Source: Cardiobacteriaceae bacterium (GTDB taxonomy: Bacteria; Pseudomonadota; Gammaproteobacteria; Cardiobacteriales; Cardiobacteriaceae). Taken from it: a DNA stretch of 46,857 nucleotides. Positions 17,072 to 31,354 of the stretch are shown piece after piece. The stretch is taken from NCBI GenBank assembly GCA_030532785.1, contig JAUNKJ010000001.1, forward strand, positions 1 through 46,857, written 5' to 3'. Below the pieces are notes generated by a model. That model ran no database searches. It was not told the origin of the DNA and saw only the letters and a list, made by a program, of their open reading frames with translations. Position 1 is the first letter of the stretch; every line of letters begins with the position of its first letter. The translations under genes and the position numbers were made by a program.

Positions 17072-17386
17072 TCAGTCAACCCGTTGGCCATTTGATTTGA
17101 AGACGCGGTATTTAGTATCACCTTCCACCTTGAAGCCTACACGGTCTCCCTTGCCGGTTGCCGGATTGAACAACATGACATTGGAAATGTGGATCGGAGC
17201 TTCCTTGGTGATCACGCCACCTTCGATACCCAGCTGCGGGTTGGCTTTGACATGCTTGAATACCAGATTCAAACCTTCCACCACAACTTTGTCACCCATC
17301 ACTTGCTTGACGGTGCCACGTTGCCCCTTGTTTTCTGCCTTGCCGGCAATAATGATGACTTCATCACCCTTACGAATTCGTTTCAT
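17072..17386 (-). CDS. rplX: 50S ribosomal protein L24
   Basis: 104 residues, the same as E. coli. It is an assembly-initiating large-subunit protein near the exit tunnel. The KOW motif is at the N-terminus ([20 protein letters not shown]), and [20 protein letters not shown] lies near the end. The GGAGCTG ribosome site precedes the ATG. It lies 12 bp after rplN. Confidence 0.98.
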   Translation of the reverse strand: MKRIRKGDEVIIIAGKAENKGQRGTVKQVMGDKVVVEGLNLVFKHVKANPQLGIEGGVITKEAPIHISNVMLFNPATGKGDRVGFKVEGDTKYRVFKSNGQRVD

Positions 17387-17398
17387 TGTTTCAGCTCC

Positions 17399-17767
17399 TT
17401 ACAGCACTTCCGGCGCCAGCGAAATAATCTTCATGAATTTCTCGCTGCGCAGCTCACGGGCGATGGGGCCGAAGACACGGGTGCCGATAGGTTCCAGCTT
17501 GTTGTTGAGCAAGACAGCGGCGTTGCCGTCGAAGCGCAACACCGAACCGTCACGGCGACGCACACCTTTCTTGGTACGCACGATCAGGGCGTTGTAGACA
17601 TCGCCCTTTTTCACGCGTCCACGCGGCATCGCTTCCTTGACGGAAACCTTGATGACATCACCAATACCGGCGTAACGGCGGTGTGAGCCACCCAATACCT
17701 TGATACACATCAACTCACGGGCACCACTGTTATCAGCAACGGCCAAACGAGATTGCATCTGAATCAT
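17399..17767 (-). CDS. rplN: 50S ribosomal protein L14
   Basis: 122 residues (E. coli 123). It is a beta-barrel large-subunit protein at the interface and the target of the silencing factor RsfS. It starts [40 protein letters not shown] and the C-terminal [15 protein letters not shown]-type end are conserved. Gaps to both neighbours are 12 bp. Confidence 0.98.
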   Translation of the reverse strand: MIQMQSRLAVADNSGARELMCIKVLGGSHRRYAGIGDVIKVSVKEAMPRGRVKKGDVYNALIVRTKKGVRRRDGSVLRFDGNAAVLLNNKLEPIGTRVFGPIARELRSEKFMKIISLAPEVL

Positions 17768-17779
17768 TTGCGAGTCTCC

Positions 17780-18049
17780 TTAACCTTTCGCACGTTCCAC
17801 GATTTCCACCAAACGCCAGGTTTTGGTTTTGGAAATCGGACGTGTTTGATTGATGCGCACGGTGTCCCCGATATTGCATTCATTGTTCTCGTCATGCGCG
17901 TGGCATTTCAGGGTCTTTTTGACATATTTGCCATAGATGGGGTGACGCTCATAGCGCACAACATTGACGGTAATGGATTTGTCGCCCTTGTTGCTGGTCA
18001 CCACGCCCTGCAGCACGCGCTGAATGGACTGTTTTTCACTCATGGTCAT
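17780..18049 (-). CDS. rpsQ: 30S ribosomal protein S17
   Basis: 89 residues if the first ATG (18049) is used, 87 from the second ATG at 18043; E. coli has 84. It is an OB-fold primary binder of 16S r[19 protein letters not shown] and the ending [17 protein letters not shown] are the family pattern. The first ATG overlaps the rpmC stop by 4 bp, which favours it by coupling. Confidence 0.96.
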   Translation of the reverse strand: MTMSEKQSIQRVLQGVVTSNKGDKSITVNVVRYERHPIYGKYVKKTLKCHAHDENNECNIGDTVRINQTRPISKTKTWRLVEIVERAKG

Positions 18050-18240
18050 ACCTTCACATTCTGTTGTGCCAGCAAGGTTTTGACCCGAGCAATATCACGA
18101 CGCACCTGACGAATCTGATGCGTCTGCTCCAGCTGACCACTGGCTTTTTGCATGGTTAATTTCAATTGCGATTGACGAAGGGCAATCAGCTCTTCACGCA
18201 GTTGATCAACATTCTTTTCCTTGAGCTCGCGAAGACTCAT
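18046..18240 (-). CDS. rpmC: 50S ribosomal protein L29
   Basis: 64 residues (E. coli 63). It is a helical hairpin at the exit tunnel, next to the trigger factor and SRP docking site. It starts [18 protein letters not shown]. The ATG at 18240 shares one base with the rplP stop (TGATG); a GTG one codon upstream is possible but less likely. Its stop overlaps rpsQ. Confidence 0.96.
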   Translation of the reverse strand: MSLRELKEKNVDQLREELIALRQSQLKLTMQKASGQLEQTHQIRQVRRDIARVKTLLAQQNVKV

Positions 18241-18653
18241 CACATCACCTTCCGGGTTTCAAATACGGTTTTGACCGGGAGTTTGGCCGCAGCAAGACGA
18301 AATGCCTCGCGCGCCAGTTCCTCGCTGACCCCTTCCATCTCATAAAGAATGGTGCCTGGTTGAACCTTGGCTACCCAATATTCAACGTTACCCTTACCTT
18401 TACCCTGACGGACTTCCAAAGGCTTGTTAGTCACCGGCACGTCCGGGAAAATGCGGATCCATACCTTACCACCCCGCTTGACGTGACGGTTGATGGCACG
18501 ACGTGCCGCTTCAATCTGGCGGGCGGTGATGCGACCACGGGTAGTGGCCTTCAGGCCAAATTCACCAAAACTGACGCTGTTGCCTGCCTGAGCCAAGCCA
18601 CGGTTGCGTCCCTTGTGCTGTTTTCTGTATTTGGTTCTTTTCGGTTGCAACAT
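18240..18653 (-). CDS. rplP: 50S ribosomal protein L16
   Basis: 137 residues (E. coli 136). It is a large-subunit protein at the A-site finger and 5S region. It starts [37 protein letters not shown] (about residues 62-81) covers the region whose arginine is hydroxylated in E. coli. It lies 12 bp after rpsC and overlaps rpmC by one base. Confidence 0.98.
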   Translation of the reverse strand: MLQPKRTKYRKQHKGRNRGLAQAGNSVSFGEFGLKATTRGRITARQIEAARRAINRHVKRGGKVWIRIFPDVPVTNKPLEVRQGKGKGNVEYWVAKVQPGTILYEMEGVSEELAREAFRLAAAKLPVKTVFETRKVM

Positions 18654-18665
18654 TTGAAATACTCC

Positions 18666-19376
18666 TTAGTCCTTGCGGCGCGGGGTACGCGGCTTGCGAC
18701 GGGCACGCTTGTCATCAGGGGCTTCGCGGGTTGCTTCCGCTTCAAGACCTTCAAGGTTCTCACCTTTGAAGATCCATACTTTGACACCAATGACTCCATA
18801 AGTGGTATGCGCTTCGGCCAGACCGTAGTCGATATCGGCACGCAAGGTATGCAAAGGCACACGGCCTTCCCGGTACCATTCGGTACGGGCGATTTCCGCA
18901 CCATTCAGGCGTCCGGAAATGCTGACCTTGATACCCGCAGCCCCCAGGCGCATGGTAGAAGCTACCGCACGCTTCATTGCGCGGCGAAACATTACGCGGC
19001 GCTCAAGCTGCTTGGCAATGCTGTCAGCGACCAGATAGGCATCCAGCTCCGGTCGGCGGATTTCTTCGATATTGATGGAAGCTGGCACACCCATGATGCG
19101 GCTGACTTCCTGCTTGAGCAACTCGATATCTTCGCCTTTTCTGCCGATCACAACTCCCGGACGGGCGGTAAAAATAGTGATCTGCGCACCATTGCGCGGA
19201 CGCTCGATCTGAATCTTGCTAACCGAGGCATGTGCCAGTTTCTTGCGAATGAACTCACGGACTTCGAAATCCTTTTCCAGGAAATCTGCGTAATCACGGC
19301 CTTCCGCATACCATTTGGAAATCCAGTCTTTGGATACGCCCAGACGAAAACCGATTGGATGGACTTTTTGACCCAT
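18666..19376 (-). CDS. rpsC: 30S ribosomal protein S3
   Basis: 236 residues (E. coli 233). It forms part of the mRNA entry helicase with S4 and S5. It starts [20 protein letters not shown]; the KH domain carries [20 protein letters not shown] (the GxxG loop is GRKG), and the C-terminal domain has [18 protein letters not shown]. The tail ends in a basic stretch, [14 protein letters not shown]. It lies 16 bp after rplV. Confidence 0.98.
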   Translation of the reverse strand: MGQKVHPIGFRLGVSKDWISKWYAEGRDYADFLEKDFEVREFIRKKLAHASVSKIQIERPRNGAQITIFTARPGVVIGRKGEDIELLKQEVSRIMGVPASINIEEIRRPELDAYLVADSIAKQLERRVMFRRAMKRAVASTMRLGAAGIKVSISGRLNGAEIARTEWYREGRVPLHTLRADIDYGLAEAHTTYGVIGVKVWIFKGENLEGLEAEATREAPDDKRARRKPRTPRRKD

Positions 19377-19392
19377 AGTAAATAACTCCCGA

Positions 19393-19743
19393 TTAACGTT
19401 CCTGGACCCGAATCATGATATTGCTGGTTCGTTTCAGAACCCGCGCACCACGTCCTTTCGCCCGTGCGGCAAAACGTTTCATCGTCATGCCTTCACCGAC
19501 CTGGATTTCAGCCACTTTGAGCTCATCAATATCGGCTCCCTCATTGTTTTCCGCGTTGGCGATGGCAGAATTGAGCAACTTGAGGATGATGGCTGCCGCT
19601 TTCTTTTGTGAGAAAGTCAGAATTTCAACAGCCTCATCAACATGCTTGCCACGGATCTGATCTGCAACCAAACGTGCCTTTTGGGCGGAAATTCGTGCCG
19701 CACGCAATTTTGCAATCGCACCGGTAGTGTGTTGTGTTTGCAT
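19393..19743 (-). CDS. rplV: 50S ribosomal protein L22
   Basis: 116 residues (E. coli 110). It lines the exit tunnel with its long beta hairpin. [20 protein letters not shown] and the C-terminal hairpin [20 protein letters not shown] are conserved. The hairpin tip, where macrolide-resistance changes occur, looks ordinary. It lies 13 bp after rpsS. Confidence 0.98.
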   Translation of the reverse strand: MQTQHTTGAIAKLRAARISAQKARLVADQIRGKHVDEAVEILTFSQKKAAAIILKLLNSAIANAENNEGADIDELKVAEIQVGEGMTMKRFAARAKGRGARVLKRTSNIMIRVQER

Positions 19744-19756
19744 TTACGTGACTCCC

Positions 19757-20029
19757 TTAACGACCTTTCTTGTCCGCAGCATGTCCGCGGTAGTTGCGGG
19801 TCGGCGCAAATTCACCCAGCTTGTGGCCAATCATGTCTTCGGTAATCAATACCGGTACATGTTGCTTGCCATTGTGCACGGCCATGGTCAACCCGATCAT
19901 GTCGGGAATGATCATGGAACGACGCGACCAGGTCTTGATCGGTTTTTTACTTTTACTTTGTACGGCCTCATCAACTTTCTTGGCAAGATGCAGGTCGATG
20001 AAAAAGCCTTTTTTCAGTGAACGTGGCAT
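19757..20029 (-). CDS. rpsS: 30S ribosomal protein S19
   Basis: 90 residues (E. coli 92). It is a head protein next to S13. It starts [39 protein letters not shown] is the family signature. It lies 3 bp after the rplB stop and 13 bp before rplV. Confidence 0.98.
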   Translation of the reverse strand: MPRSLKKGFFIDLHLAKKVDEAVQSKSKKPIKTWSRRSMIIPDMIGLTMAVHNGKQHVPVLITEDMIGHKLGEFAPTRNYRGHAADKKGR

Positions 20030-20032
20030 GTC

Positions 20033-20863
20033 TTATCCTCTCTTCTTGCGGCGCTGGACAATCAGCTTGTCGGTACGCTTGTTGACACGTGTCTTCTTGC
20101 CCTTGGTCGGCACACCCCACGGGGAAACCGGGTGACGGCCACCGGAAGTGCGCCCTTCACCACCGCCATGCGGGTGATCAACCGGGTTCATGACTACGCC
20201 ACGCACGGTCGGACGAATACCACGCCAACGCTTGGCGCCCGCCTTGCCCAATGAGCGCAAACTGTGCTCATGATTGCTTACTTCACCCAGAACCGCACGA
20301 CAGTCACTCAGCACCTTGCGACGTTCACCGGATTTCAAACGCAGGGTGGCATACTTGCCTTCCCGAGCCACAATTTGTGCGGAAGTACCGGCGCTGCGCG
20401 CCAACTGCGCACCTTTGCCCGGTTTCATTTCCACACAGTGAATGGTTGAACCGACAGGGATGTTGCGCACTGGCAGGCAATTGCCACGCTTGATCGGTGC
20501 ATCATCACCATTGCGCACCACATCACCAACTTCCATACCACGCGGCGCGATAATATAGCGGCGCTCACCATCGGCATAACGCACCAAGGCGATATAAGCA
20601 GTGCGGTTCGGATCGTATTCCAGACGCTCAACTACGGCATCGATACCGTCTTTCTGGCGACGGAAATCAATAATGCGATACTTATGCGCATGACCACCGC
20701 CACGATGACGGGTTGTGATACGGCCTGCGTTGTTGCGTCCGCTACCACGTTTCTGTTTTTCCACCAAAGGCGCGTAGGGTTGCCCCTTGTGCAGCTCCGG
20801 ACGTGCAACCGTGACAACAAAGCGGCGCCCTGGAGAGGTGGGTTTGTTTTTGATTACTGCCAT
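20033..20863 (-). CDS. rplB: 50S ribosomal protein L2
   Basis: 276 residues (E. coli 273). It is the core large-subunit protein beside the peptidyl-transferase centre. The C-terminal signature [20 protein letters not shown] includes the functionally important histidine, and the end is basic ([20 protein letters not shown]). The order rplW-rplB-rpsS is standard; the gap to rplW is 10 bp. Confidence 0.98.
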   Translation of the reverse strand: MAVIKNKPTSPGRRFVVTVARPELHKGQPYAPLVEKQKRGSGRNNAGRITTRHRGGGHAHKYRIIDFRRQKDGIDAVVERLEYDPNRTAYIALVRYADGERRYIIAPRGMEVGDVVRNGDDAPIKRGNCLPVRNIPVGSTIHCVEMKPGKGAQLARSAGTSAQIVAREGKYATLRLKSGERRKVLSDCRAVLGEVSNHEHSLRSLGKAGAKRWRGIRPTVRGVVMNPVDHPHGGGEGRTSGGRHPVSPWGVPTKGKKTRVNKRTDKLIVQRRKKRG

Positions 20864-20873
20864 CTTCTACTCC

Positions 20874-21176
20874 TTAGGCCTGCTCAGACAACAGCGCTTC
20901 CATATCCACGCTCTTATCCAGACTGATATATGCTTTTTTGTAGTCTTTGCGGCGACCAGCACGCACACCGAAGCGCTTGCTCTTACCCTTGACATTCACA
21001 CAGTTCACACTGACTACTTTCACTTCCAGCAATTGCTCAACGGCTTCCTTGATTTCCGCCTTGCTGGCCGTGGGATCCACTTTAAAGACCAGTTGCTTTT
21101 CTTGGGCTGCCCGGGAAGTTTTCTCGGTAACGCGCGAACCGCGAATGACCTGCAAAATACGTTCTTGTTTTATCAT
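20874..21176 (-). CDS. rplW: 50S ribosomal protein L23
   Basis: 100 residues, the same as E. coli. It is the main docking site for trigger factor and SRP at the tunnel exit. The ATG at 21176 overlaps the rplD stop (ATGA); an in-frame ATG four codons upstream would lie inside rplD and lacks a ribosome site. It starts [20 protein letters not shown], and [13 protein letters not shown] lies near the end. Confidence 0.97.
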   Translation of the reverse strand: MIKQERILQVIRGSRVTEKTSRAAQEKQLVFKVDPTASKAEIKEAVEQLLEVKVVSVNCVNVKGKSKRFGVRAGRRKDYKKAYISLDKSVDMEALLSEQA

Positions 21177-21784
21177 GATGACAACCACTCGTTGATTTTT
21201 TCAACTGCTGCACGATCAGCAACCACACGACCATAAGCCAGCAGCAACGCCGGATTGAGCGCCTGCACGTCAACCACGCCCACGTTTTTCAAATTCCGCG
21301 CAGCCAAAAACAGATTGACATTATCAGACTCGGTCACGAAGAGGACATCCTCATCCCAGCCCTGCCCAGCAAGATAAGCTGCAAAGGCCTTGGTTTTCGG
21401 CTCATTGCATTCAATGCTTTCCACCACGTTGAAACGCTCTACACGGTTCAGTTCGGAAAAAATGCTGCAAAGCGCGGCACGATACATCTTGCGGTTGACC
21501 TTTTTGCTGTAATCACGCGGCTTTGCGGCAAATGCCACACCACCACTGCGCCAGATCGGCGAACGGATGGTTCCGGCACGGGCACGCCCTGTGCCTTTTT
21601 GTCGCCAAGGCTTGGCACCACCACCCGACACTTCACTGCGCGTCTTCTGTGCTTTCGTGCCTGCACGGCCACCTGCCATGTACGCCACCACCACCTGGTG
21701 AATCAGCGCCTCATTGTAGGGTGCAGCAAAAACGGTTTCTGCAACGTTCACGGCACCGGATGCATTTTTCATTTGAATATCCAT
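21173..21784 (-). CDS. rplD: 50S ribosomal protein L4
   Basis: 203 residues (E. coli 201). It is an early-assembly protein whose loop enters the exit tunnel ([20 protein letters not shown], about residues 53-72). In E. coli L4 also represses its own operon through the S10 leader. Here no such leader fits before rpsJ; an attenuator-like hairpin lies between rpsJ and rplC instead. The stop overlaps the rplW start by 4 bp. Confidence 0.98.
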   Translation of the reverse strand: MDIQMKNASGAVNVAETVFAAPYNEALIHQVVVAYMAGGRAGTKAQKTRSEVSGGGAKPWRQKGTGRARAGTIRSPIWRSGGVAFAAKPRDYSKKVNRKMYRAALCSIFSELNRVERFNVVESIECNEPKTKAFAAYLAGQGWDEDVLFVTESDNVNLFLAARNLKNVGVVDVQALNPALLLAYGRVVADRAAVEKINEWLSS

Positions 21785-21793
21785 CGTGATTCC

Positions 21794-22432
21794 TTACGCC
21801 TTGATAGAGGGACGAATCATGACAAATCCGCCTTTTGCACCAGGAACGGCGCCCTTGATCAGCAAGAGGCCACGCTCCGCATCCACCCGCAACACTTCGA
21901 GGTTTTGCACACTGCGCATTTTGTTACCCATATGGCCGGACATTTTTTTGCCTTTGAAGACGCGTCCGGGAGTCTGGTTCTGACCGATGGAACCAGGCAC
22001 ACGATGCGAGAGCGAATTACCATGAGTCTTGCGCTGACCACTGAAATTATGGCGTTTAATCGTACCTGCAAAGCCCTTGCCGATACTGCGGGCACGCACA
22101 TCAACACGTTGACCAGCACTGAACAGTGTAATTTCTACCGCCTTGCCAACTTCGTAAGTCGCAAGCTCTTCGGCAGTTACACGGAATTCTTTGGTCACCT
22201 GCGCTGCAGCAACGCCAGCCTTGGCGTAGTGTCCAGCCATCGGCTTGCTCACACGGCTTGCCTTGCGTTCCCCGACAGAAATCTGAACGGCATTGTAGCC
22301 ATCCGTTTCCGTGGATTTGAGTTGTGAGACGACGTTCGGTTTGACTTCGATCACTGTAACTGCCGAAGCCGTGCCGTCTTCCTGAAAGATTCGGGTCATA
22401 CCTAATTTCTGACCCACCAGGCCCATTGTCAT
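21794..22432 (-). CDS. rplC: 50S ribosomal protein L3
   Basis: 212 residues (E. coli 209). It is an assembly-initiating protein that reaches the peptidyl-transferase centre. It starts [40 protein letters not shown] (about residues 145-164) contains the glutamine methylated by PrmB in E. coli. It is separated from rpsJ by 82 bp holding a hairpin, and 9 bp precede rplD. Confidence 0.98.
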   Translation of the reverse strand: MTMGLVGQKLGMTRIFQEDGTASAVTVIEVKPNVVSQLKSTETDGYNAVQISVGERKASRVSKPMAGHYAKAGVAAAQVTKEFRVTAEELATYEVGKAVEITLFSAGQRVDVRARSIGKGFAGTIKRHNFSGQRKTHGNSLSHRVPGSIGQNQTPGRVFKGKKMSGHMGNKMRSVQNLEVLRVDAERGLLLIKGAVPGAKGGFVMIRPSIKA

Positions 22433-22456
22433 AAGCTTTCCTTTTGTAATATAAAA

Positions 22457-22491
22457 AAGGCGAGAGGAGGGCGGGTGACCCTCTTCGCCTT
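22457..22491 (-). terminator. attenuator-like hairpin between rpsJ and rplC
   Basis: Reading leftward, AAGGCGA-AGAGGG (from 22491) pairs with CCCTC-CT-CTCGCCTT, followed directly by a run of T (TTTTTTAT). The shape is that of an intrinsic terminator with a small internal bulge, in the middle of the S10 operon. Genes downstream must be read through it, so regulated or partial termination is likely. Confidence 0.65.
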
Positions 22492-22514
22492 GGTATCAAG
22501 AAAGGCGCGAGATT

Positions 22515-22829
22515 TTACTGCAACTCAATCTTGACGTCAACACCAGCTGCCAGATCAAGTTTCATCAACGCATCCACGGTCTTGTCCGTAGGGTCAATGA
22601 TGTCCATGATGCGCTTGTGGGTACGCATTTCATACTGGTCGCGCGCATCCTTGTTGACATGCGGTGAAATCAGGACGGTATAAATTTCCTTTTTCACCGG
22701 CAGCGGCACCGGCCCATTGACCTGGGCACCGGCACGCTTCGCCGTCTCGACGATCTGCTTGGCAGAAGCATCAATCAGGCGATGATCATAGGATTTCAAA
22801 CGAATACGGATTTTGTGTGTACTGGCCAT
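22515..22829 (-). CDS. rpsJ: 30S ribosomal protein S10 / NusE
   Basis: 104 residues (E. coli 103). It is a head protein and, as NusE, a partner of NusB/NusG in antitermination. It contains [20 protein letters not shown] and [20 protein letters not shown]. It starts only 14 bp after the upstream tuf stop, so it has no long S10 leader of the E. coli type. Confidence 0.98.
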   Translation of the reverse strand: MASTHKIRIRLKSYDHRLIDASAKQIVETAKRAGAQVNGPVPLPVKKEIYTVLISPHVNKDARDQYEMRTHKRIMDIIDPTDKTVDALMKLDLAAGVDVKIELQ

Positions 22830-22843
22830 AAGCTAAAATTCCG

Positions 22844-24034
22844 TTATTCCTTGATTTTCGAGACGACGCCCGCACCCACGGTACGGCCACCTTCACGAAT
22901 CGCAAAGCGCAGACCTTCGTCCATCGCAATCGGCGAGATCAGGTTGACGTCCATCTTGATGTTGTCACCCGGCATGACCATTTCCACGCCTTCCGGCAAG
23001 ATGCATTCGCCGGTTACGTCTGTGGTGCGGAAGTAGAATTGCGGACGGTAGCCTTTGAAGAACGGGGTATGACGACCACCTTCTTCTTTGGACAGGATGT
23101 ACACTTCGGCTTCAAAGCGGGTGTGCGGGGTGATGGTGCCCGGCTTGGCGAGTACCTGGCCACGCTCTACGTCTTCACGCTTGGTGCCACGCAGGAGTAC
23201 ACCGACGTTGTCACCGGCACGACCTTCGTCGAGCAGTTTGCGGAACATTTCAACACCGGTGCAGGTGGTTTTGGTGGTCGGACGGATACCGACGATTTCG
23301 ATTTCTTCACCAACTTTGACGATGCCGCGTTCGATACGGCCAGTCACGACGGTGCCACGTCCGGAGATGGAGAAGACGTCTTCAATGGGCATCAGGAAGG
23401 GTTTGTCGATGTCACGTACCGGCTCGGGGATGTAGGTGTCGAGCGCTTCCACGAGTTTTTCGATGGCGGGGACGCCAATGTCGGAAGTGTCACCTTCGAG
23501 GGCTTTCAGGGCAGAGCCGACGATGATTGGGGTGTCGTCGCCCGGGAAGTCGTATTCGGAGAGGAGGTCGCGCACTTCCATTTCGACGAGTTCGAGGAGT
23601 TCGGCATCGTCAACCATATCGGCTTTGTTCAGGAAGACGACGATGTTGGGTACGCCGACCTGACGGGAGAGGAGGATGTGTTCGCGGGTTTGCGGCATGG
23701 GGCCGTCGGCTGCGGAGCAGACGAGGATGGCGCCGTCCATTTGTGCCGCACCGGTGATCATGTTTTTGACGTAGTCGGCGTGTCCCGGGCAGTCTACGTG
23801 GGCGTAGTGGCGGTTCGGAGACTCGTATTCCACGTGGGCGGTCGAGATGGTGATGCCGCGGGCGCGTTCTTCCGGCGCACCGTCGATTTGGTCGTAGGCA
23901 CGGAAAGCACCACCGAATTTCTCGGCACCAACCTTGGTCAGCGCCGCGGTCAGCGTGGTCTTGCCATGGTCTACGTGACCAATCGTTCCCACGTTCACGT
24001 GGGGCTTCGTACGTTCAAACTTTTCCTTGGACAT
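22844..24034 (-). CDS. tuf: elongation factor Tu, str-operon copy
   Basis: 396 residues (E. coli 394). It is the GTPase that brings aminoacyl-tRNA to the ribosome. The P-loop is GHVDHGKT (19-26), followed by DCPGHADY and NKAD; domains 2 and 3 follow. By eye the gene is identical to the copy at 39034-40224 except four third-position differences within about 80 bp of the stop (22868, 22880, 22883, 22919), all silent. It lies 21 bp after fusA. Confidence 0.98.
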   Translation of the reverse strand: MSKEKFERTKPHVNVGTIGHVDHGKTTLTAALTKVGAEKFGGAFRAYDQIDGAPEERARGITISTAHVEYESPNRHYAHVDCPGHADYVKNMITGAAQMDGAILVCSAADGPMPQTREHILLSRQVGVPNIVVFLNKADMVDDAELLELVEMEVRDLLSEYDFPGDDTPIIVGSALKALEGDTSDIGVPAIEKLVEALDTYIPEPVRDIDKPFLMPIEDVFSISGRGTVVTGRIERGIVKVGEEIEIVGIRPTTKTTCTGVEMFRKLLDEGRAGDNVGVLLRGTKREDVERGQVLAKPGTITPHTRFEAEVYILSKEEGGRHTPFFKGYRPQFYFRTTDVTGECILPEGVEMVMPGDNIKMDVNLISPIAMDEGLRFAIREGGRTVGAGVVSKIKE

Positions 24035-24055
24035 AAAATCTACTCCAGTAACTGA

Positions 24056-26155
24056 TTATCTTGAATTCTTTTTGATCACTTCTTCGACGACATTGTTCGG
24101 CGCTTCGTTGTAGCAATCGAACTCCATCGAATAGTTGGCGCGCCCTTGTGTCAGGGAACGCAGCGTGGTGGCATAACCAAACATGTTGGCCAGCGGCACC
24201 TGGGCACGAACCACTTTACCGGTGGCCTCGTCATCCATGCCCTGAATAAGGCCACGACGTGAGTTCAGGTCACCAATGACATCACCCATATAGTCTTCCG
24301 GCGTGGAGACTTCGACTTTCATCATCGGCTCAAGCAATACCGGCTTGGCGCGGCGCGCACCCTGTTTGAAACCTTCGGAACCGGCCATCTTGAACGCCAT
24401 TTCCGAGGAGTCTACTTCGTGGTACGAGCCATCGAAAATTGTAACTTTAACGTCAACCATCGGGTAACCGGCGAGTACGCCATTACGCATTTGTTCCTGC
24501 ACACCCTTGTCAACTGCCGGAATGTATTCCTTGGGCACAACACCACCAACCACTTCGGAGGCAAACTCGTAACCAAAACCCGGTTCCTGCGGCTCAATAC
24601 GCAGCCACACATGACCAAACTGCCCGCGACCACCGGACTGACGCACAAATTTGCCTTCCTGCTCGACCGCTTCACGGATGGTTTCGCGGTAGGCAACCTG
24701 CGGCGCACCGACATTGGCTTCCACCTTGAATTCGCGCTTCATGCGATCCACGATAATTTCCAAGTGCAGCTCACCCATGCCGGAAATGATGGTCTGTCCG
24801 GTTTCTTCATCGGTATGTACACGGAAAGAGGGGTCTTCCTGAGCAAGTTTACCCAGCGCCATCCCCATTTTTTCCTGGTCTGATTTGGTTTTCGGCTCAA
24901 CCGCAACGGCAATAACCGGCTCCGGGAATTCCATACGCTCAAGAATGATCGGCTTGCTCTGGTCACACAGAGTTTCACCAGTCACCACATCTTTCAGGCC
25001 GATACAGGCGGCAATATCTCCCGCGTACACTTCTTTGATTTCTTCACGAGAGTTGGCATGCATCTGTACGATACGCCCCACGCGCTCCTTGCGATCCTTG
25101 ACCGAGTTAAGCACAGTGGTTCCTGCTTCCAGCACACCGGAATAGCAGCGCACGAAAGTCAATGTACCGACAAACGGGTCAGTAGCAATCTTGAAGGCCA
25201 GTGCAGAGAAAGGCGCATCATCGGAAGCTTCACGGCTTTCCATTTCTTCGCTATGCGGCACCACACCCTGAATGGCTGGAACATCTACCGGGCTCGGCAG
25301 CAATTCCACCACTTTGTCGAGCATGGCTTGCACACCCTTGTTCTTGAAAGAGGAACCACAGAGTACCGGAATGATTTCGTTGTTGATGGTGCGGGTGCGC
25401 AATCCCTGAATGATTTCAGCTTCACTCAGTTCTTCGCCACCCAGATATTTTTCCATGAGCTCTTCGCTCGCCTCAGCCGCAGCCTCGACGATTTTTTCGC
25501 GCATCGCTTCGCACTCATCTTTCATATCCGCAGGCACATCGGCATACTCAAAAGTCAGGCCATTGTCTTCTTCATTCCAGACAATTTCTTTCATCTTGAT
25601 GAGGTCAATGACGCCTTTGAAATTCTCTTCCGCACCGATCGGCAATTGCAGAGGAACAGCATTGGCATGCAAGCGAGTACCCATTTGCTCAACCACCCGC
25701 AGGAAGTTGGCACCGGTACGGTCCATCTTGTTCACATAGGCAATGCGCGGCACTTGGTATTTGTTGGCCTGACGCCACACCGTCTCAGTTTGCGGCTGAA
25801 CACCACCCACCGAGCAAAGCACCAGACAGGCACCATCCAACACCCGCAGAGAGCGCTCTACCTCAATGGTAAAGTCCACGTGCCCCGGGGTATCGATGAT
25901 ATTGATGCGGTGCTCGTCAAACTGCTTGGCCATACCTTTCCAGAAGCAGGTTGTTGCCGCCGACGTAATGGTAATGCCGCGCTCCTGTTCTTGCTCCATC
26001 CAGTCCATGGTGGCCGCGCCTTCGTGCACTTCACCAATTTTGTGGGACAGACCGGTATAGAACAGAATGCGTTCAGTTGTTGTTGTCTTGCCGGCGTCGA
26101 TATGCGCCATGATGCCAAGATTGCGATATTTGTCGATTTTCGTTTTGCGTGCCAC
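24056..26155 (-). CDS. fusA: elongation factor G
   Basis: 699 residues (E. coli 704). It is the translocation GTPase, also used with RRF in ribosome recycling. The P-loop AHIDAGKT is at 17-24, switch II has DTPGHVDF, and NKMD is the base-recognition motif; domain IV carries [20 protein letters not shown]. It lies 33 bp after rpsG and 21 bp before tuf. Confidence 0.98.
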   Translation of the reverse strand: MARKTKIDKYRNLGIMAHIDAGKTTTTERILFYTGLSHKIGEVHEGAATMDWMEQEQERGITITSAATTCFWKGMAKQFDEHRINIIDTPGHVDFTIEVERSLRVLDGACLVLCSVGGVQPQTETVWRQANKYQVPRIAYVNKMDRTGANFLRVVEQMGTRLHANAVPLQLPIGAEENFKGVIDLIKMKEIVWNEEDNGLTFEYADVPADMKDECEAMREKIVEAAAEASEELMEKYLGGEELSEAEIIQGLRTRTINNEIIPVLCGSSFKNKGVQAMLDKVVELLPSPVDVPAIQGVVPHSEEMESREASDDAPFSALAFKIATDPFVGTLTFVRCYSGVLEAGTTVLNSVKDRKERVGRIVQMHANSREEIKEVYAGDIAACIGLKDVVTGETLCDQSKPIILERMEFPEPVIAVAVEPKTKSDQEKMGMALGKLAQEDPSFRVHTDEETGQTIISGMGELHLEIIVDRMKREFKVEANVGAPQVAYRETIREAVEQEGKFVRQSGGRGQFGHVWLRIEPQEPGFGYEFASEVVGGVVPKEYIPAVDKGVQEQMRNGVLAGYPMVDVKVTIFDGSYHEVDSSEMAFKMAGSEGFKQGARRAKPVLLEPMMKVEVSTPEDYMGDVIGDLNSRRGLIQGMDDEATGKVVRAQVPLANMFGYATTLRSLTQGRANYSMEFDCYNEAPNNVVEEVIKKNSR

Positions 26156-26188
26156 GCAGATTCTCCCGTGTCGAAATGAAAGGCCGGT

Positions 26189-27051
<863 letters not shown>

Positions 27052-27094
27052 GTAAGCCCTTTTCTCTTTATAAATAAAGTCTAAAAAATTAGCG

Positions 27095-27118
27095 CTATAC
27101 GCCAAAGGCGGCGTATAG
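27095..27118 (-). terminator. hairpin between rpoC and rpsL
   Basis: CTATACGCC (27095-27103) and GGCGTATAG (27110-27118) are a perfect 9-bp stem with a 6-base loop. Leftward, it is followed after four bases by ATTTTTT, so it may be a weak terminator for rpoBC. Its right arm overlaps the -10 box of the rpsL promoter. Confidence 0.5.
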
Positions 27119-27143
27119 TATTCTTTTTGCTTGACATAGTCAA
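27115..27143 (-). promoter_or_regulatory. promoter of the str operon
   Basis: Leftward reading gives TTGACT (27143-27138), a 17-bp spacer and TACTAT (27120-27115). The -35 lies 4 bp beyond the rpoC stop. Transcription would begin near 27108, inside the hairpin loop, about 57 nt before the rpsL ATG. Confidence 0.65.
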
Positions 27144-27146
27144 GCC

Positions 27147-31337
<4,191 letters not shown>

Positions 31338-31354
31338 AAGACAAACTCTCCGGA

